Source: Silvimonas terrae
Lineage (GTDB): Bacteria; Pseudomonadota; Gammaproteobacteria; Burkholderiales; Chitinibacteraceae
Direction of reading: 5' to 3'
Assembly: GCF_014202765.1 (NCBI RefSeq)
Contig: NZ_JACHHN010000001.1
Span: 270,118 to 334,117 of the forward strand
Length of the DNA: 64,000 nt
How positions within the stretch are numbered: position 1 is the first letter of the stretch; every line of letters begins with the position of its first letter. Positions 19,403-29,159 of this stretch are shown here, piece after piece. The position numbers and the translations under genes are program-made. The notes beneath the pieces were generated by a model. The model did no database searches, was not told the DNA's origin, and saw nothing but the letters and a program-made list of their open reading frames with translations.

Positions 19403-20893
19403 ATGATGCGTGTTGTGCCTCGTCGTTTTCTCGTCGTTCCTCTCGTTGCCATGATCGCCGGTTGTGCGGTCGGGCCTGATTTCAAATCGCCGGACGCCCC
19501 GGCAGCCCAGCGTTACAACCAGGTGCCCGTGGCGGCACAAACTGCCAGCAGCAAGGGCCTGGTGGGTGACGCCCAGCAGATTGTCGCCGGTCAGGTGCAA
19601 GACGACTGGTGGGCCTTGTTTGGTTCGGACAAACTCAACGCGCTGGTGGCCGAAGGGCTGGCCCACAGCCCTAACCTGGATCAGCTGAAAGCCACGCTGC
19701 GTCAGGCTCAGGAAAACTATAACGCCCAGTACGGTTCAACTGTCTTCCCGCAGGTTGACGGTTCCCTGAGTGCGTCGCGTAACCGGATTTCCGCAGCGAC
19801 CTCGGGCACCGGGGGCTCGTACATTTATAACTTGTACAACGCGTCGGTGAACGTGTCGTACACGCTGGATATCTTTAGCGGCAACCGGCGCGAGCTGGAA
19901 AGCGCCGAAGCCCAGGTGGATTCGCAGCGCTACCAACTGGAAGCCGCACGGCTGACCCTGGCGGCGAATGTCGTCACGGCGGCGATCACCGAAGCGTCGC
20001 TGCGCAAGCAGGTAGAAGTGACCAAGGGGCTGGTCGATCTGCAGCAGTCGCAGCTCGATATCCTGCAAAAACAATTCAAACTGGGTGCAGTGTCACAGGC
20101 CGACGTATCCACGCAGCAAACGCAGGTTGCGACCATCAAGGCCAGTTTGCCTGACCTGAATAAATCGCTGAACCAGGCGCGCACCCAACTGGCGGTGCTG
20201 CTGGGCCGTACGCCGGACAACGGCACGCCGGCCCTGGCGCTGGAAGATCTGCACTTGCCGACCAATTTGCCGGTGAGCTTGCCTTCCGAGCTGGTGCGCG
20301 CGCGTCCGGACATCCAGGCGTCGGAAGCGCTGGTCCATGCCGCGACCGCGCAAGTGGGGGTCGCCACGGCCAATCTCTATCCCAAGATCACTTTGACGGG
20401 CTCGGCCGGACTGGCTTCGCAGAGCTTCAAGACGGTCAGCTTTGGCAACGATGGTCTGTGGAGCATTGGCGCAGGTCTGGCGCAGCCGCTGTTCCACGGC
20501 GGTGCTTTGCGGGCGCAAAAGCGCGCTGCAGAAGCCGGTCTGGATTCGGCACTGGCGCAGTATCGCCAGGTGGTGCTGAACGCCTTCAAGAATGTCTCGG
20601 ATAGCTTGCAAGCGCTGGATCAGGATGCGCTCGCGCTGCAAGCGCGGGTGGATGCCGCCGACGCGGCCAAGCGCTCGCTCGACTTTACCCAGGCCCGCTT
20701 CAAGCTGGGGGGCACCTCGTTTGCGGCGTTGCTGATTTCGCAACTGCAGTACCAGCAAACCCAATTGAATATGTGGACGGCCAGCGCAGCACGGCTGACC
20801 GATACCGCCGCGTTGTTCCAGTCAGTGGGTGGTCCGGTCCGGGCCGAAACGACTGTGGCCAACAATGCCAGTGCACCGGCTAGTGGTGGCTGA
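19403..20893 (+). CDS. NodT/OprM-family outer-membrane efflux lipoprotein (RND operon gene 1)
   Basis: A 496-residue TolC-like outer-membrane channel. The lipoprotein signal ends VAMIAGC (Cys21), followed by AVGPDFKSPDAPAAQRY, typical of OprM/NodT proteins. Two OEP repeats follow; QDDWWALFGSDKLNALVAEG and LPSELVRARPDIQASEALVHAA are hallmark segments. The frame is open upstream to 19130, but the signal peptide fixes the start at one of two adjacent ATGs (19403 or 19406). It forms the exit duct for the adaptor and pump encoded immediately downstream (146- and 130-base gaps). Having the outer-membrane gene first is less usual than adaptor-pump-channel order. Confidence 0.93.
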   Translation: MMRVVPRRFLVVPLVAMIAGCAVGPDFKSPDAPAAQRYNQVPVAAQTASSKGLVGDAQQIVAGQVQDDWWALFGSDKLNALVAEGLAHSPNLDQLKATLRQAQENYNAQYGSTVFPQVDGSLSASRNRISAATSGTGGSYIYNLYNASVNVSYTLDIFSGNRRELESAEAQVDSQRYQLEAARLTLAANVVTAAITEASLRKQVEVTKGLVDLQQSQLDILQKQFKLGAVSQADVSTQQTQVATIKASLPDLNKSLNQARTQLAVLLGRTPDNGTPALALEDLHLPTNLPVSLPSELVRARPDIQASEALVHAATAQVGVATANLYPKITLTGSAGLASQSFKTVSFGNDGLWSIGAGLAQPLFHGGALRAQKRAAEAGLDSALAQYRQVVLNAFKNVSDSLQALDQDALALQARVDAADAAKRSLDFTQARFKLGGTSFAALLISQLQYQQTQLNMWTASAARLTDTAALFQSVGGPVRAETTVANNASAPASGG

Positions 20894-21039
20894 ACACAAA
20901 AGTATCTCAATCAATACGTGATATGACGTGACGGGCTGAGCAAACCCGATCACGACTGGTGGAAGAGGGCGCCCACACAGCGCCGTCGTCCGGGAAAGAA
21001 TCCGTAATCGCAGTACCCAAGCCTTCGGGGAGAATTTGT

Positions 21040-22170
21040 ATGACCAAGCGCATGATTATCATGCTGGTTGTTGTCGGGGTGATTTTTGGAGGCATTTTTG
21101 GCTTCCAGGTCTTCAAGGGAATGATGATCAAGAAGTACCTGAGCGGCAATAAAGCACCGCCGGTCACCGTGACTGCCACCCACGTGGGTACGCAGCCATG
21201 GCAACCGACGTTGTCCGCCGTGGGTACCCTGCGCGCTGTGCGCGGTGTTGATCTCTCTAGCGAAGTGGCCGGTCAGGTGCGTGACGTGTTGCTGCAATCG
21301 GGTTCGTTCGTGAAAGCTGGCCAGCCGCTGGTCAAGCTCAATGACGATACCGAAGTGGCACAGCTCAAATCGCTGCAGGCCTCGGCGGATCTGTCTGCCA
21401 CCACCCTCAAGCGCGACAAGGGCCAGCTCGAAGCACAAGCCGTGGCACAAGCCGTGGTCGATGCCGACATTGCCGATCTGAACAGCAAGAACGCGCTCGT
21501 GGCTCAGCAACAGGCCGTGATCGCCAAGAAAGTGATCCGCGCGCCGTTCGCCGGCAAAGTGGGTATCAGCACGGTCAACCCGGGTCAGTACATCAATCCG
21601 GGCGACAAGCTGGCGACGCTGCAGACGGTTGACCCGATCCTGGTGGACTTCCTGGTGCCGCAACAAGCGCTGCAACAGTTGAAGATTGGCCAGACCATCA
21701 ACGTCAAGAGCGATGCCAATCCGAAGGCCACCTATACCGGCAAGATCACCGCCATTGATGCCAAGGTGGACCCGTCTACCCGCAACATCCAGGTCGAAGC
21801 GTCGGTTAGCAACCCCAAGGGTGACTTGCTGGCGGGTATGTTCGCCACCGTCAACGTCTCTACCCAGGAGCCGATCAAGTACCTGACGCTGCCGCAAACG
21901 GCCGTGAGCTTCAACCCGTACGGTGAAGTGGTGTACCTGATCACCGAGGGTAAGGACAAGGATGGCAAGCAGGAACTGACCGTCAAGCAAACCTTCGTGA
22001 ACGCCGGCCAGACCCGCGGCGATCAGGTGTCCATTGTGGGTGGCCTGAAAGAAGGCGACTACGTGGTCACCAGCGGTCAGCACAAGCTCAAGAATGGCAG
22101 CACGGTTATCGTGAACGACAAGCAGGCGCCGTCGGACAACCCCAATCCGCAAGTGGGTAACGAGGACTGA
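21040..22170 (+). CDS. RND efflux periplasmic adaptor (membrane fusion protein)
   Basis: A 376-residue HlyD/AcrA-type adaptor linking the pump to the outer-membrane channel. It is anchored by a single N-terminal helix (MIIMLVVVGVIFGGIFGF) instead of a lipid. The barrel-sandwich (lipoyl) halves are visible as SSEVAGQVRDVLLQSGSFVK and VIRAPFAGKVGISTVNPGQY, flanking a short coiled-coil hairpin rich in Ala and Gln. The ATG at 21040 follows GGGAGA with good spacing. It is co-directional with the channel and pump genes. Confidence 0.94.
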   Translation: MTKRMIIMLVVVGVIFGGIFGFQVFKGMMIKKYLSGNKAPPVTVTATHVGTQPWQPTLSAVGTLRAVRGVDLSSEVAGQVRDVLLQSGSFVKAGQPLVKLNDDTEVAQLKSLQASADLSATTLKRDKGQLEAQAVAQAVVDADIADLNSKNALVAQQQAVIAKKVIRAPFAGKVGISTVNPGQYINPGDKLATLQTVDPILVDFLVPQQALQQLKIGQTINVKSDANPKATYTGKITAIDAKVDPSTRNIQVEASVSNPKGDLLAGMFATVNVSTQEPIKYLTLPQTAVSFNPYGEVVYLITEGKDKDGKQELTVKQTFVNAGQTRGDQVSIVGGLKEGDYVVTSGQHKLKNGSTVIVNDKQAPSDNPNPQVGNED

Positions 22171-22300
22171 TGTCATGGGCCGCAGCGTACGCCGCGGCCT
22201 GATCTGACCAGCAAGACCTGGCGGCGTGCCACAAGCACGTCGCCAGGGCAGAAAGGCTCTCTGCCGGTACCACGCCTGCAGATACACAGAGGTTAGCCAG

Positions 22301-25300
22301 ATGCGCTTTACCGATATTTTCATTCGCCGGCCCGTGCTGGCGACCACGCTCTCCCTGCTGATTCTGGTGCTGGGTTTGCGTTCGCTGGATCTGTTGCCGA
22401 TCCGGCAGTATCCAAAGACCGAAAACGCGGTGATTACGATCTCCACCACCTATACCGGCGCTGATCCGGAACTGGTGGCGGGCTTTATCACCACGCCGCT
22501 GGAGAACTCCATTGCCCAGGCCGAGGGCATTGATTATGTGACCTCGACCAGCACGCAAGGTAGCTCCAGCATTACCGCTAACCTGCGGCTGAACTATGAC
22601 GGCAACAAGGCGCTGACCGAAATCACCTCCAAGGTGAATGCGGTCCTGAACCAGTTGCCGCAGGGCTCGCAGCAGCCGGTGATCTCGATCTCGGTGGGTG
22701 ACACCATTGACTCGATGTATATCGGCTTCTATAGCAAGGCCTTGCCGCCGAACAAGATTACCGACTACCTGATTCGCGTGGTGCAGCCAAAACTGCAAGC
22801 CGTGGATGGGGTGCAACAGGCGGAAATCCTGGGTGAGCGCCGCTTTGCCATGCGCGTGTGGACCGATCCCAAAAAGCTGGCCGCCTATGGCGTGACCGCG
22901 GCGGATGTCTCGACCGCATTGCAGGCCAACAACTTCATCTCTGCCGTGGGCCGCACGGACGGCAATATGGTGACGGTGAACCTGACGGCCGATACCGGTT
23001 TGCATTCTTCGGATGAGTTCAACAACCTGATCGTCAAGCAAAAGGCCGGCGCTATTGTGCGCTTGTCTGATGTGGCCAATGTCTCGCTGGGGTCGGAAGA
23101 CTACAACACCCAGGTGGGCTTTGACGGCGTGCAGGCGGTGTATATCGGGATCAAGGTGGCGCCAAACGCCAACTTGCTGACCGTGATTGATAACGTCCGC
23201 AAGACCATGCCGGAAATCCAGAGCCAGCTGCCGGAAGGGCTGCAGGGCACCATCGTGTATGACGCCACCAAGTATGTGAACAGCGCCATTCACGAAGTGA
23301 TCTGGACGCTGGGCGAAGCGCTGCTGATCGTGACCGTGGTGATTTTCCTGTTCCTGGGTTCGCTGCGTTCCGTGATCATTCCGGTGATCGCCATGCCGTT
23401 GTCGCTGATCGGCGCATTCATGATCATGCTGGCACTCGGTTACACCATTAACCTCTTGACCCTGCTGGCGCTGGTGCTGGCGATTGGTCTGGTGGTGGAT
23501 GATGCGATTATCGTGGTGGAGAACGTCCACCGGCACATTGAAGAAGGATTGTCGCCATTCCAGGCCGCCATTAAAGGCGCGCGTGAACTGGCTGGCCCGA
23601 TCGTTGCCATCTCGGTGGTGCTGATTGCGGTGTATGTCCCGATCGGCTTTATGGGTGGCCTGACTGGCGCGCTGTTTACCGAGTTCGCCTTTACCCTGGC
23701 GGGCGCCGTGGGCGTGTCTGCCGTCATCGCGTTGACGCTGTCACCGATGATGTGCGGTCGCTTCCTCAAGCCGCATGACCCGGAACATCCGGAAAAGCTG
23801 GCGCAGTGGCTGGACAAGCAGTTTGAGCGTCTGCGTAACCGCTACGAGCGTTCGCTCAAGGGGTCGCTGGACTATCTGCCGGTGGTGGGCGTGTTTGCGC
23901 TGATCATCCTGGTCAGCATCTATTTCCTGTTCATCACCTCCAAGAGCGAACTTGCTCCGCAGGAAGACCAGGGGATTGTGATCACCATGAGCACCGGCGC
24001 GCCAAACGCCTCGCTCAAGCAGAGCCAGCAAGATGCGGTGCGTGTGTTCAATATCTTCAAAGGCTTCAAAGAGACCGACCACGTCTTCCAGTTGACGGGC
24101 GTATCCGGTTTGAACAGCAGCATCGGCGGTATGGTGCTCAAGCCCTGGGATGAACGCACGGTCACGGCAGACAAGATCCAGCCGCAAGTCCAGCAACAAC
24201 TGGGTGGTATTGCCGGTACGCAAGCCGCGGCCTTCCAGCCGCCGCCGCTGCCTGGCGGTGGTGGTGGTCTGCCGGTGCAGTTTGTCATCAACACGACCAA
24301 CGACTTCCAGCAGTTGAACGAAGTCGCACAAGAGATGATGGCCAAGGCGCGTGCCAGCGGCGTGTTCATCTACATGGACGTGGACTTGAAGTACGACAAG
24401 CCGCAAACCGAGATCAGCTTTGACCGCGACAAGGCCTCGCAACTGGGTCTGTCCATGAAAGACCTGGGTGACTCGCTGGGTGCTGCGCTGGGTGGTGGCT
24501 ATGTGAACTACTTCAGCCTGGCTGGCCGTTCGTACAAGGTCATCCCGCAAGTGGGTCGTGAAGACCGCCTGAACCCGGATCAACTGCTGGATTACCACAT
24601 CACGACCGGCACTGGCGACACCATCCCGCTGTCGACGGTGGCCAAGGTCAAGACCACGGTGATTCCGCAGCAACTGAACCACTTCCAGCAGATGAACTCC
24701 GCCACGATTTCCGGCGTGCCGTTCCCTGGTGTGACGGTGGGTCAGGTGATCCAGACCATGCAGGGCATTGCCAAAGACACGCTGCCGCAAGGCTACACGG
24801 TGGATTACGGCGGCCAGTCGCGTCAGTTTGTGCAGGAAAGCAGTGCGCTGATCGTCACCTTTGTGTTTGCGCTGATCATCATTTTCCTGGCACTCGCGGC
24901 GCAGTTTGAAAGCTTCCGCGATCCGCTGATCGTGATGGTGTCGGTGCCGATGTCGATCTGCGGTGCGATGATCTTTGTATCCTTGGGGATTGGCGGCGCA
25001 AGCTTGAATATCTACTCGGAAGTGGGTCTGGTGACGCTGATCGGCCTGATTTCCAAGCACGGTATCCTGATTGTGGAATTTGCCAACCAGCAGCAAAAGC
25101 TGGGTCATGGCAAGCGCAAGGCCATTGAAGACGCTGCCGGCATCCGTCTGCGTCCGATTCTGATGACCACCGCTGCCATGGTGCTGGGCGTGATGCCGCT
25201 GATTACGTCCTCCGGCGCGGGTGCATTGGGCCGCTTTAATATGGGTCTGGTGATTGCCACCGGTATCGCCATCGGTACGCTGTTCACCTTGTACGTGGTT

Positions 25301-25411
25301 CCGGCCATTTACATGATGCTGGCCGCCGACCACAACGCCGCCGCGCACGCGAAGGAAGACGAACAGATTCGTGCGCTGGATGAAGGCACTGCGGGCCAGA
25401 GCGCGCACTAA
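22301..25411 (+). CDS. RND multidrug efflux pump, inner-membrane subunit
   Basis: A 1036-residue HAE-1-type proton-driven transporter. It starts MRFTDIFIRRPVLATTLSLL, has the periplasmic porter loops of the family and the helix-4 proton-relay motif GLVVDDAIIVVENVHRHIEE (paired Asp residues). The C-terminal half repeats the fold, with GLISKHGILIVEFANQQ. An unusual run GGGGG near LPGGGGGLPVQF lies in the porter domain. It probably exports drugs, dyes or organic compounds; the spectrum cannot be read from sequence. The start follows AGAGGTTAGCCAG. A strong terminator closes the operon. Confidence 0.95.
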   Translation: MRFTDIFIRRPVLATTLSLLILVLGLRSLDLLPIRQYPKTENAVITISTTYTGADPELVAGFITTPLENSIAQAEGIDYVTSTSTQGSSSITANLRLNYDGNKALTEITSKVNAVLNQLPQGSQQPVISISVGDTIDSMYIGFYSKALPPNKITDYLIRVVQPKLQAVDGVQQAEILGERRFAMRVWTDPKKLAAYGVTAADVSTALQANNFISAVGRTDGNMVTVNLTADTGLHSSDEFNNLIVKQKAGAIVRLSDVANVSLGSEDYNTQVGFDGVQAVYIGIKVAPNANLLTVIDNVRKTMPEIQSQLPEGLQGTIVYDATKYVNSAIHEVIWTLGEALLIVTVVIFLFLGSLRSVIIPVIAMPLSLIGAFMIMLALGYTINLLTLLALVLAIGLVVDDAIIVVENVHRHIEEGLSPFQAAIKGARELAGPIVAISVVLIAVYVPIGFMGGLTGALFTEFAFTLAGAVGVSAVIALTLSPMMCGRFLKPHDPEHPEKLAQWLDKQFERLRNRYERSLKGSLDYLPVVGVFALIILVSIYFLFITSKSELAPQEDQGIVITMSTGAPNASLKQSQQDAVRVFNIFKGFKETDHVFQLTGVSGLNSSIGGMVLKPWDERTVTADKIQPQVQQQLGGIAGTQAAAFQPPPLPGGGGGLPVQFVINTTNDFQQLNEVAQEMMAKARASGVFIYMDVDLKYDKPQTEISFDRDKASQLGLSMKDLGDSLGAALGGGYVNYFSLAGRSYKVIPQVGREDRLNPDQLLDYHITTGTGDTIPLSTVAKVKTTVIPQQLNHFQQMNSATISGVPFPGVTVGQVIQTMQGIAKDTLPQGYTVDYGGQSRQFVQESSALIVTFVFALIIIFLALAAQFESFRDPLIVMVSVPMSICGAMIFVSLGIGGASLNIYSEVGLVTLIGLISKHGILIVEFANQQQKLGHGKRKAIEDAAGIRLRPILMTTAAMVLGVMPLITSSGAGALGRFNMGLVIATGIAIGTLFTLYVVPAIYMMLAADHNAAAHAKEDEQIRALDEGTAGQSAH

Positions 25412-25434
25412 GTTTCTGAGTCTCACCGCAAAAG

Positions 25435-25463
25435 AAAACCCCGGCCGATGCCGGGGTTTTTTT
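25435..25463 (+). terminator. Intrinsic terminator of the RND operon
   Basis: AAAACCCCGGC / GCCGGGGTTTTTTT with a four-base loop, 24 bases after the pump stop codon. Confidence 0.93.
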
Positions 25464-25497
25464 ATGTCCGCCCCTATCATTCCTTGTGCACTTGCAG

Positions 25498-25528
25498 GGT
25501 GGATTCGGAGCGGTAGCGACAATCCACC
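25498..25528 (-). repeat. 31-nt hairpin repeat with REP-like neighbours
   Basis: GGTGGATT / AATCCACC arms enclose CGGAGCGGTAGCGAC, so this copy is inverted relative to the one at 4661. It is followed by GTGTTAGCAGCCCGGATGAA and, near 25620, GGCGGGAATCCGGGGCAGCC, the two arms of another common short repeat. This accounts for most of the 370-base gap before the lipase gene. Confidence 0.85.
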
Positions 25529-25781
25529 ATTGCTGAGTTAGCGTGTTAGCAGCCCGGATGAAGCGCGCCCCTGGGTGGGTGCCCCCACAACGAGGCTGAA
25601 CACTACGGATGGCCGTTGGCGGGAATCCGGGGCAGCCATGCCCGCAAGAACTTGCCGATAGGGCTCGCCCGGATTCACGCCTGTTCCGCACTAACGGCCA
25701 TCTGTTGTGCCCTGGGCTTTCTGGTTGGCGCAAGCTTCATCCGGCTTACGTGCAGCGGGGCCGTTTGGCTACAATCACCGC

Positions 25782-26606
25782 ATGACCCCACATACGCTCT
25801 ACCAGTACAACTGGCCGGTGGCCAATGCCCGTAAAGCCATCATGATTGCCCACGGTCTGGGCGAGCATGGTGGGCGTTATGAACATGTTGCGCGCTGGTT
25901 CAACCAGCATGGCTTTGCCGTGCGCATTTACGACCACTATGGTCACGGCAACAGTCCAGGCGCGCGCGGTTCTTTGTTGCACGCCAATATGTTGCTGGAT
26001 GATCTGCGTACGCAGTACAACGCATATGAAGCGGAACTGGGTTTCAAGCCCTTGTTACTGGGTCACAGCATGGGTGGCCTGGTTGCGGCGGCGGCGGTCA
26101 CCGGCCAATGGGTGCAACCCTCCGGATTGATCCTCAGCTCACCCGCGCTGCGCACCTGGCTGGGCAAACCGCTACATGTGCTGGCCTGGGCGCTGGCGCG
26201 TACCGTGCCGCGCATGCCCATGCGCCGCAAGTTTCCCAATCACAAACTCTCGCACGATCCCGCGGTAGGGCAGGCCTTCCTGCTTGACCCGTTACGCCAT
26301 GCCCGCATGACGCCCCGGCTGGCGCATTTTCTGCTGGGCACGGGCAACCGTGTCCTGGCAGAGGTACACGATCTGGCGGTGCCCACGCTGTTGCTGGTGG
26401 CCGGCGATGATGAACTGGTAGACCCAGCCGGCAGCCGCGACTTTGCGGCCGCCGCTCCCGCTGGCATGGTGACGTTGCACGAGTTCCCGGCGCTTTATCA
26501 CGAACTCTTTAACGAACCCGAGCCTTACCGCCAGGAAGTGCTGGCCGCACTGCTCACCTGGCTGACCACCTTGCCTGCAAGGACGTCTGGTTCTATTCAG
26601 CGCTGA
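25782..26606 (+). CDS. Alpha/beta hydrolase, monoacylglycerol-lipase type
   Basis: A 274-residue serine hydrolase of the Hydrolase_4 group. Motifs are MIAHGLGEHGGRYEHVARWF, the GHGNSPG loop, nucleophile elbow LLGHSMGG (Ser96), acid in VAGDDELVD (Asp210 by family position) and His240 in ALYHELFNE. Members cleave monoacylglycerols or related esters; bacterial ones may act on lysophospholipids. No signal peptide, so probably cytoplasmic. The ATG at 25782 is chosen because the family fold begins there; the RBS is poor. Neighbouring redox genes give no functional clue. Confidence 0.88.
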   Translation: MTPHTLYQYNWPVANARKAIMIAHGLGEHGGRYEHVARWFNQHGFAVRIYDHYGHGNSPGARGSLLHANMLLDDLRTQYNAYEAELGFKPLLLGHSMGGLVAAAAVTGQWVQPSGLILSSPALRTWLGKPLHVLAWALARTVPRMPMRRKFPNHKLSHDPAVGQAFLLDPLRHARMTPRLAHFLLGTGNRVLAEVHDLAVPTLLLVAGDDELVDPAGSRDFAAAAPAGMVTLHEFPALYHELFNEPEPYRQEVLAALLTWLTTLPARTSGSIQR

Positions 26607-26720
26607 ATGGACGCCTTGCCACAAGCCGCTTTGTTCCGGCGGCAAGTGTGCTTATGTCTGGCACTCCGGCGGCGCGCGTGTTGTCACACTGGTTCATTGA
26701 ATTGGGGCGGCGATAGGTAG

Positions 26721-26735
26721 ATAGCAATACGCTAT
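26721..26735 (+). promoter_or_regulatory. OxyR-like half-site upstream of the Prx-Grx gene
   Basis: ATAG-N7-CTAT matches the outer tetranucleotides of one OxyR dimer site. A CTAT at 26759-26762 lies downstream, but at a spacing that does not fit the full tetramer site, and the inner T/A positions are not met. It is suggestive only because the downstream gene is a peroxidase. Confidence 0.28.
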
Positions 26736-26856
26736 GACTGATTGATGATCGATATTTTCTATCGATTTGTTTGTAACAATAAATTGGATCAATCAATCGG
26801 GCATCGGCATACTCCACCCATCGCATCAAACAACACAACCGACCGGAGTAACCACT

Positions 26857-27585
26857 ATGCAATCTCGTGAAGGCCAACGCGTTCCCAACGTCACTTTCCG
26901 TGTTCGTGAAAACAACGAATGGAAAAACGTGACCACCGACGATCTGTTCAAAGGCAAGACCGTGGTGCTGTTCTCGCTGCCGGGCGCGTTCACCCCAACG
27001 TGTTCTTCCACCCACCTGCCGCGTTACAACGAACTAGCACCGGTTTTCCGTGCACACGGCGTTGACAGCATTCTGTGTGTGTCCGTGAACGATACCTTTG
27101 TCATGAACGAATGGGCCAAGGATCAAGAAGCGCAAAACATCGTGATGGTGCCGGACGGCAACGGTGAGTTCACCGAAGGCATGGGCCAACTGGTTGACAA
27201 GGCCAACCTGGGTTTCGGCAAGCGCAGCTGGCGCTATTCCATGCTGGTGAAAGACGGCGTGGTGCAAAAGATGTTCATCGAGCCGGAAAAAGAAGGCGAT
27301 CCGTTTGAAGTGTCGGACGCCGACACCATGCTCAACCACATTGCCCCGACTGCCAAAAAGCCGGATCAGGTCGTGGTGTTCTCCAAGGTAGGTTGCTCTT
27401 TCTGCGCCAAGGCCAAGGAACAACTGACCGCTGCGGGCTACGACTTTGTTGAAGTGCCGCTGGATAACAAGGTCCGTGGCAAGGTGCTGGGCGCCATCTC
27501 CGGCACCATGACCGCGCCGCAAGTGTTCGTGAACGGCAAGCTGATTGGCGGTTCGGAAGAAGTGACGAAGTTCGTCGCTGCTTAA
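26857..27585 (+). CDS. Peroxiredoxin-glutaredoxin fusion (hybrid Prx5)
   Basis: A 242-residue cytoplasmic peroxidase. The N-terminal Prx5 domain carries peroxidatic Cys49 in [12 protein letters not shown]; the C-terminal glutaredoxin domain carries Cys180 and Cys183 in VGCSFC, with [17 protein letters not shown] as the glutathione-binding end. The fusion reduces hydroperoxides with glutathione as electron source. The start at 26857 has GGAG upstream. An Lpd-like disulfide reductase follows after 161 bases on the same strand, an arrangement also remembered from Neisseria. A terminator between them suggests at least partly separate transcription. Confidence 0.95.
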   Translation: MQSREGQRVPNVTFRVRENNEWKNVTTDDLFKGKTVVLFSLPGAFTPTCSSTHLPRYNELAPVFRAHGVDSILCVSVNDTFVMNEWAKDQEAQNIVMVPDGNGEFTEGMGQLVDKANLGFGKRSWRYSMLVKDGVVQKMFIEPEKEGDPFEVSDADTMLNHIAPTAKKPDQVVVFSKVGCSFCAKAKEQLTAAGYDFVEVPLDNKVRGKVLGAISGTMTAPQVFVNGKLIGGSEEVTKFVAA

Positions 27586-27610
27586 GTTGTTCAGGTCAGT
27601 CTCTCTCTGA

Positions 27611-27638
27611 ACGGGCGGTCGTCGCACCGCCCGTTTTT
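27611..27638 (+). terminator. Intrinsic terminator after the Prx-Grx gene
   Basis: ACGGGCGGT / ACCGCCCGT with TTTTT directly after the stem, 25 bases past the stop codon. Confidence 0.88.
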
Positions 27639-27746
27639 CCCTTCCAGTTTGCAGACCACAGCGCATGACTTTGCGCCGTGCGGTGTGGTCTGCGCGCTGA
27701 AATCGCGCACTCAGATCAGTGAGTCAATCAAAACAAGGGGCCCGTC

Positions 27747-29159
27747 ATGACCAATCAGATCATTACTACCGACGTTGCAATCATCGGTGCTGGCACCGCG
27801 GGCCTTGCCGCTTACCGTGCAGCCATTGCCAATGGCAAACGCGCTTTGCTGATTGAAGGCGGCCCGTACGGTACCACCTGCGCCCGCGTGGGTTGCATGC
27901 CCTCCAAACTGCTGATTGCCGCCGCCGAGGCCGCCCACGAAGCGCGCCACACCGCCGCGTTTGGCGTACACATTGATGGCGAAATCCGCATTGATGGTCG
28001 CGAAGTGATGGACCGCGTCAAGCGCGAGCGTGACCGCTTTGTGGGTTTTGTGGTCAAGAGCGTGGACGGCATTCCGGCGGAACACAAGCTGGCTGGTTTT
28101 GCCCGTTTTGTAGATAACACCACCTTGCAAGTGGGGTTTGATGGCGGCGAACAGACCCTGGTCCAGGCCACCCGCGTGGTGATCGCCAGCGGTTCCAGCC
28201 CGGCCATTCCAGAGCCCTTCAAGGTCTTTGGTGATCGTCTGGTCGTCAATGACGATGTGTTCAACTGGGATACGCTGCCGCACAGCGTGGCCGTCTTTGG
28301 TCCCGGTGTCATTGGTCTGGAACTGGGCCAGGCGTTGTCCCGCCTTGGGGTGAAGGTACGCCTCTTTGGTGTGCGTGGCGGCGTGGGTCCGCTGACTGAC
28401 CCGCAAGTGCGTGACTATGCCAAAAGCGTGTTCCAGAGCGAGTTTGCTTTTAACCCGGATGCGCAGATTGAGCATATGGGGCGCAATGGTGACAAGGCGG
28501 TCATTACCTTCCGCGTTGCCAATGGCGAGAGCGTGACCGAGACCTTTGACTATGTGCTGGCGGCCACTGGCCGTACGCCCAACGTGCGTGGTCTGGGGCT
28601 GGAAAACACTGGTCTGGCGCTGGATGAACGCGGCGTACCACTCTTTAATGCCGATACCACCCAATGTGGCACGTCACCCATCTTTATTGCGGGGGACGCC
28701 AATAATTTCTTGCCGCTGCTGCATGAAGCCGCTGACGAAGGCAAAACCGCTGGTACCAACGCGGCCACCTGGCCGCAGGTGAATCCCGGCCTGCGCCGTG
28801 CCACGATTGCCGTGGTGTTCTCTGACCCGCAAATTGCGATGGTCGGCAAGCGCTTTGCAGACCTGATCCCGGGCAGTTTTGTGACAGGTGAAGTGAGCTT
28901 TGAAGACCAGGGCCGCAGCCGCGTCATGTTGCGCAACAAGGGGCTGATGCACGTCTACGCAGACCGGCAAACCGGCCGCTTGCTGGGCGCAGAGTGGATT
29001 GGCCCGCGTGCCGAAAACATCGCTCACTTGCTGGCCTGGGCGGTACAGCAGCAACTGACGATAGCGCAAATGCTGGACATGCCGTTCTACCACCCGGTGG
29101 TGGAAGAGGGCTTGCGCACCGCGTTGCGGGATGTGGCTGCCAAGCTCACCACCAACTGA
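27747..29159 (+). CDS. Dihydrolipoyl dehydrogenase-like flavoprotein disulfide reductase
   Basis: A 470-residue class I pyridine-nucleotide disulfide oxidoreductase. The FAD motif is VAIIGAGTAGLAAYRAA, the redox disulfide CARVGC (Cys45/Cys50), the NAD-binding motif VAVFGPGVIGLELGQALSRL, the second FAD motif IFIAGDAN, and the catalytic pair His449/Glu454 in HPVVEEGL. These match dihydrolipoamide dehydrogenases most closely. It is not next to a 2-oxoacid dehydrogenase complex but to a Prx-Grx gene, so it may reduce a lipoyl or glutathione-linked partner. No lipoyl domain is fused. The extra residues between the two cysteines follow the usual Lpd spacing. Confidence 0.9.
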   Translation: MTNQIITTDVAIIGAGTAGLAAYRAAIANGKRALLIEGGPYGTTCARVGCMPSKLLIAAAEAAHEARHTAAFGVHIDGEIRIDGREVMDRVKRERDRFVGFVVKSVDGIPAEHKLAGFARFVDNTTLQVGFDGGEQTLVQATRVVIASGSSPAIPEPFKVFGDRLVVNDDVFNWDTLPHSVAVFGPGVIGLELGQALSRLGVKVRLFGVRGGVGPLTDPQVRDYAKSVFQSEFAFNPDAQIEHMGRNGDKAVITFRVANGESVTETFDYVLAATGRTPNVRGLGLENTGLALDERGVPLFNADTTQCGTSPIFIAGDANNFLPLLHEAADEGKTAGTNAATWPQVNPGLRRATIAVVFSDPQIAMVGKRFADLIPGSFVTGEVSFEDQGRSRVMLRNKGLMHVYADRQTGRLLGAEWIGPRAENIAHLLAWAVQQQLTIAQMLDMPFYHPVVEEGLRTALRDVAAKLTTN

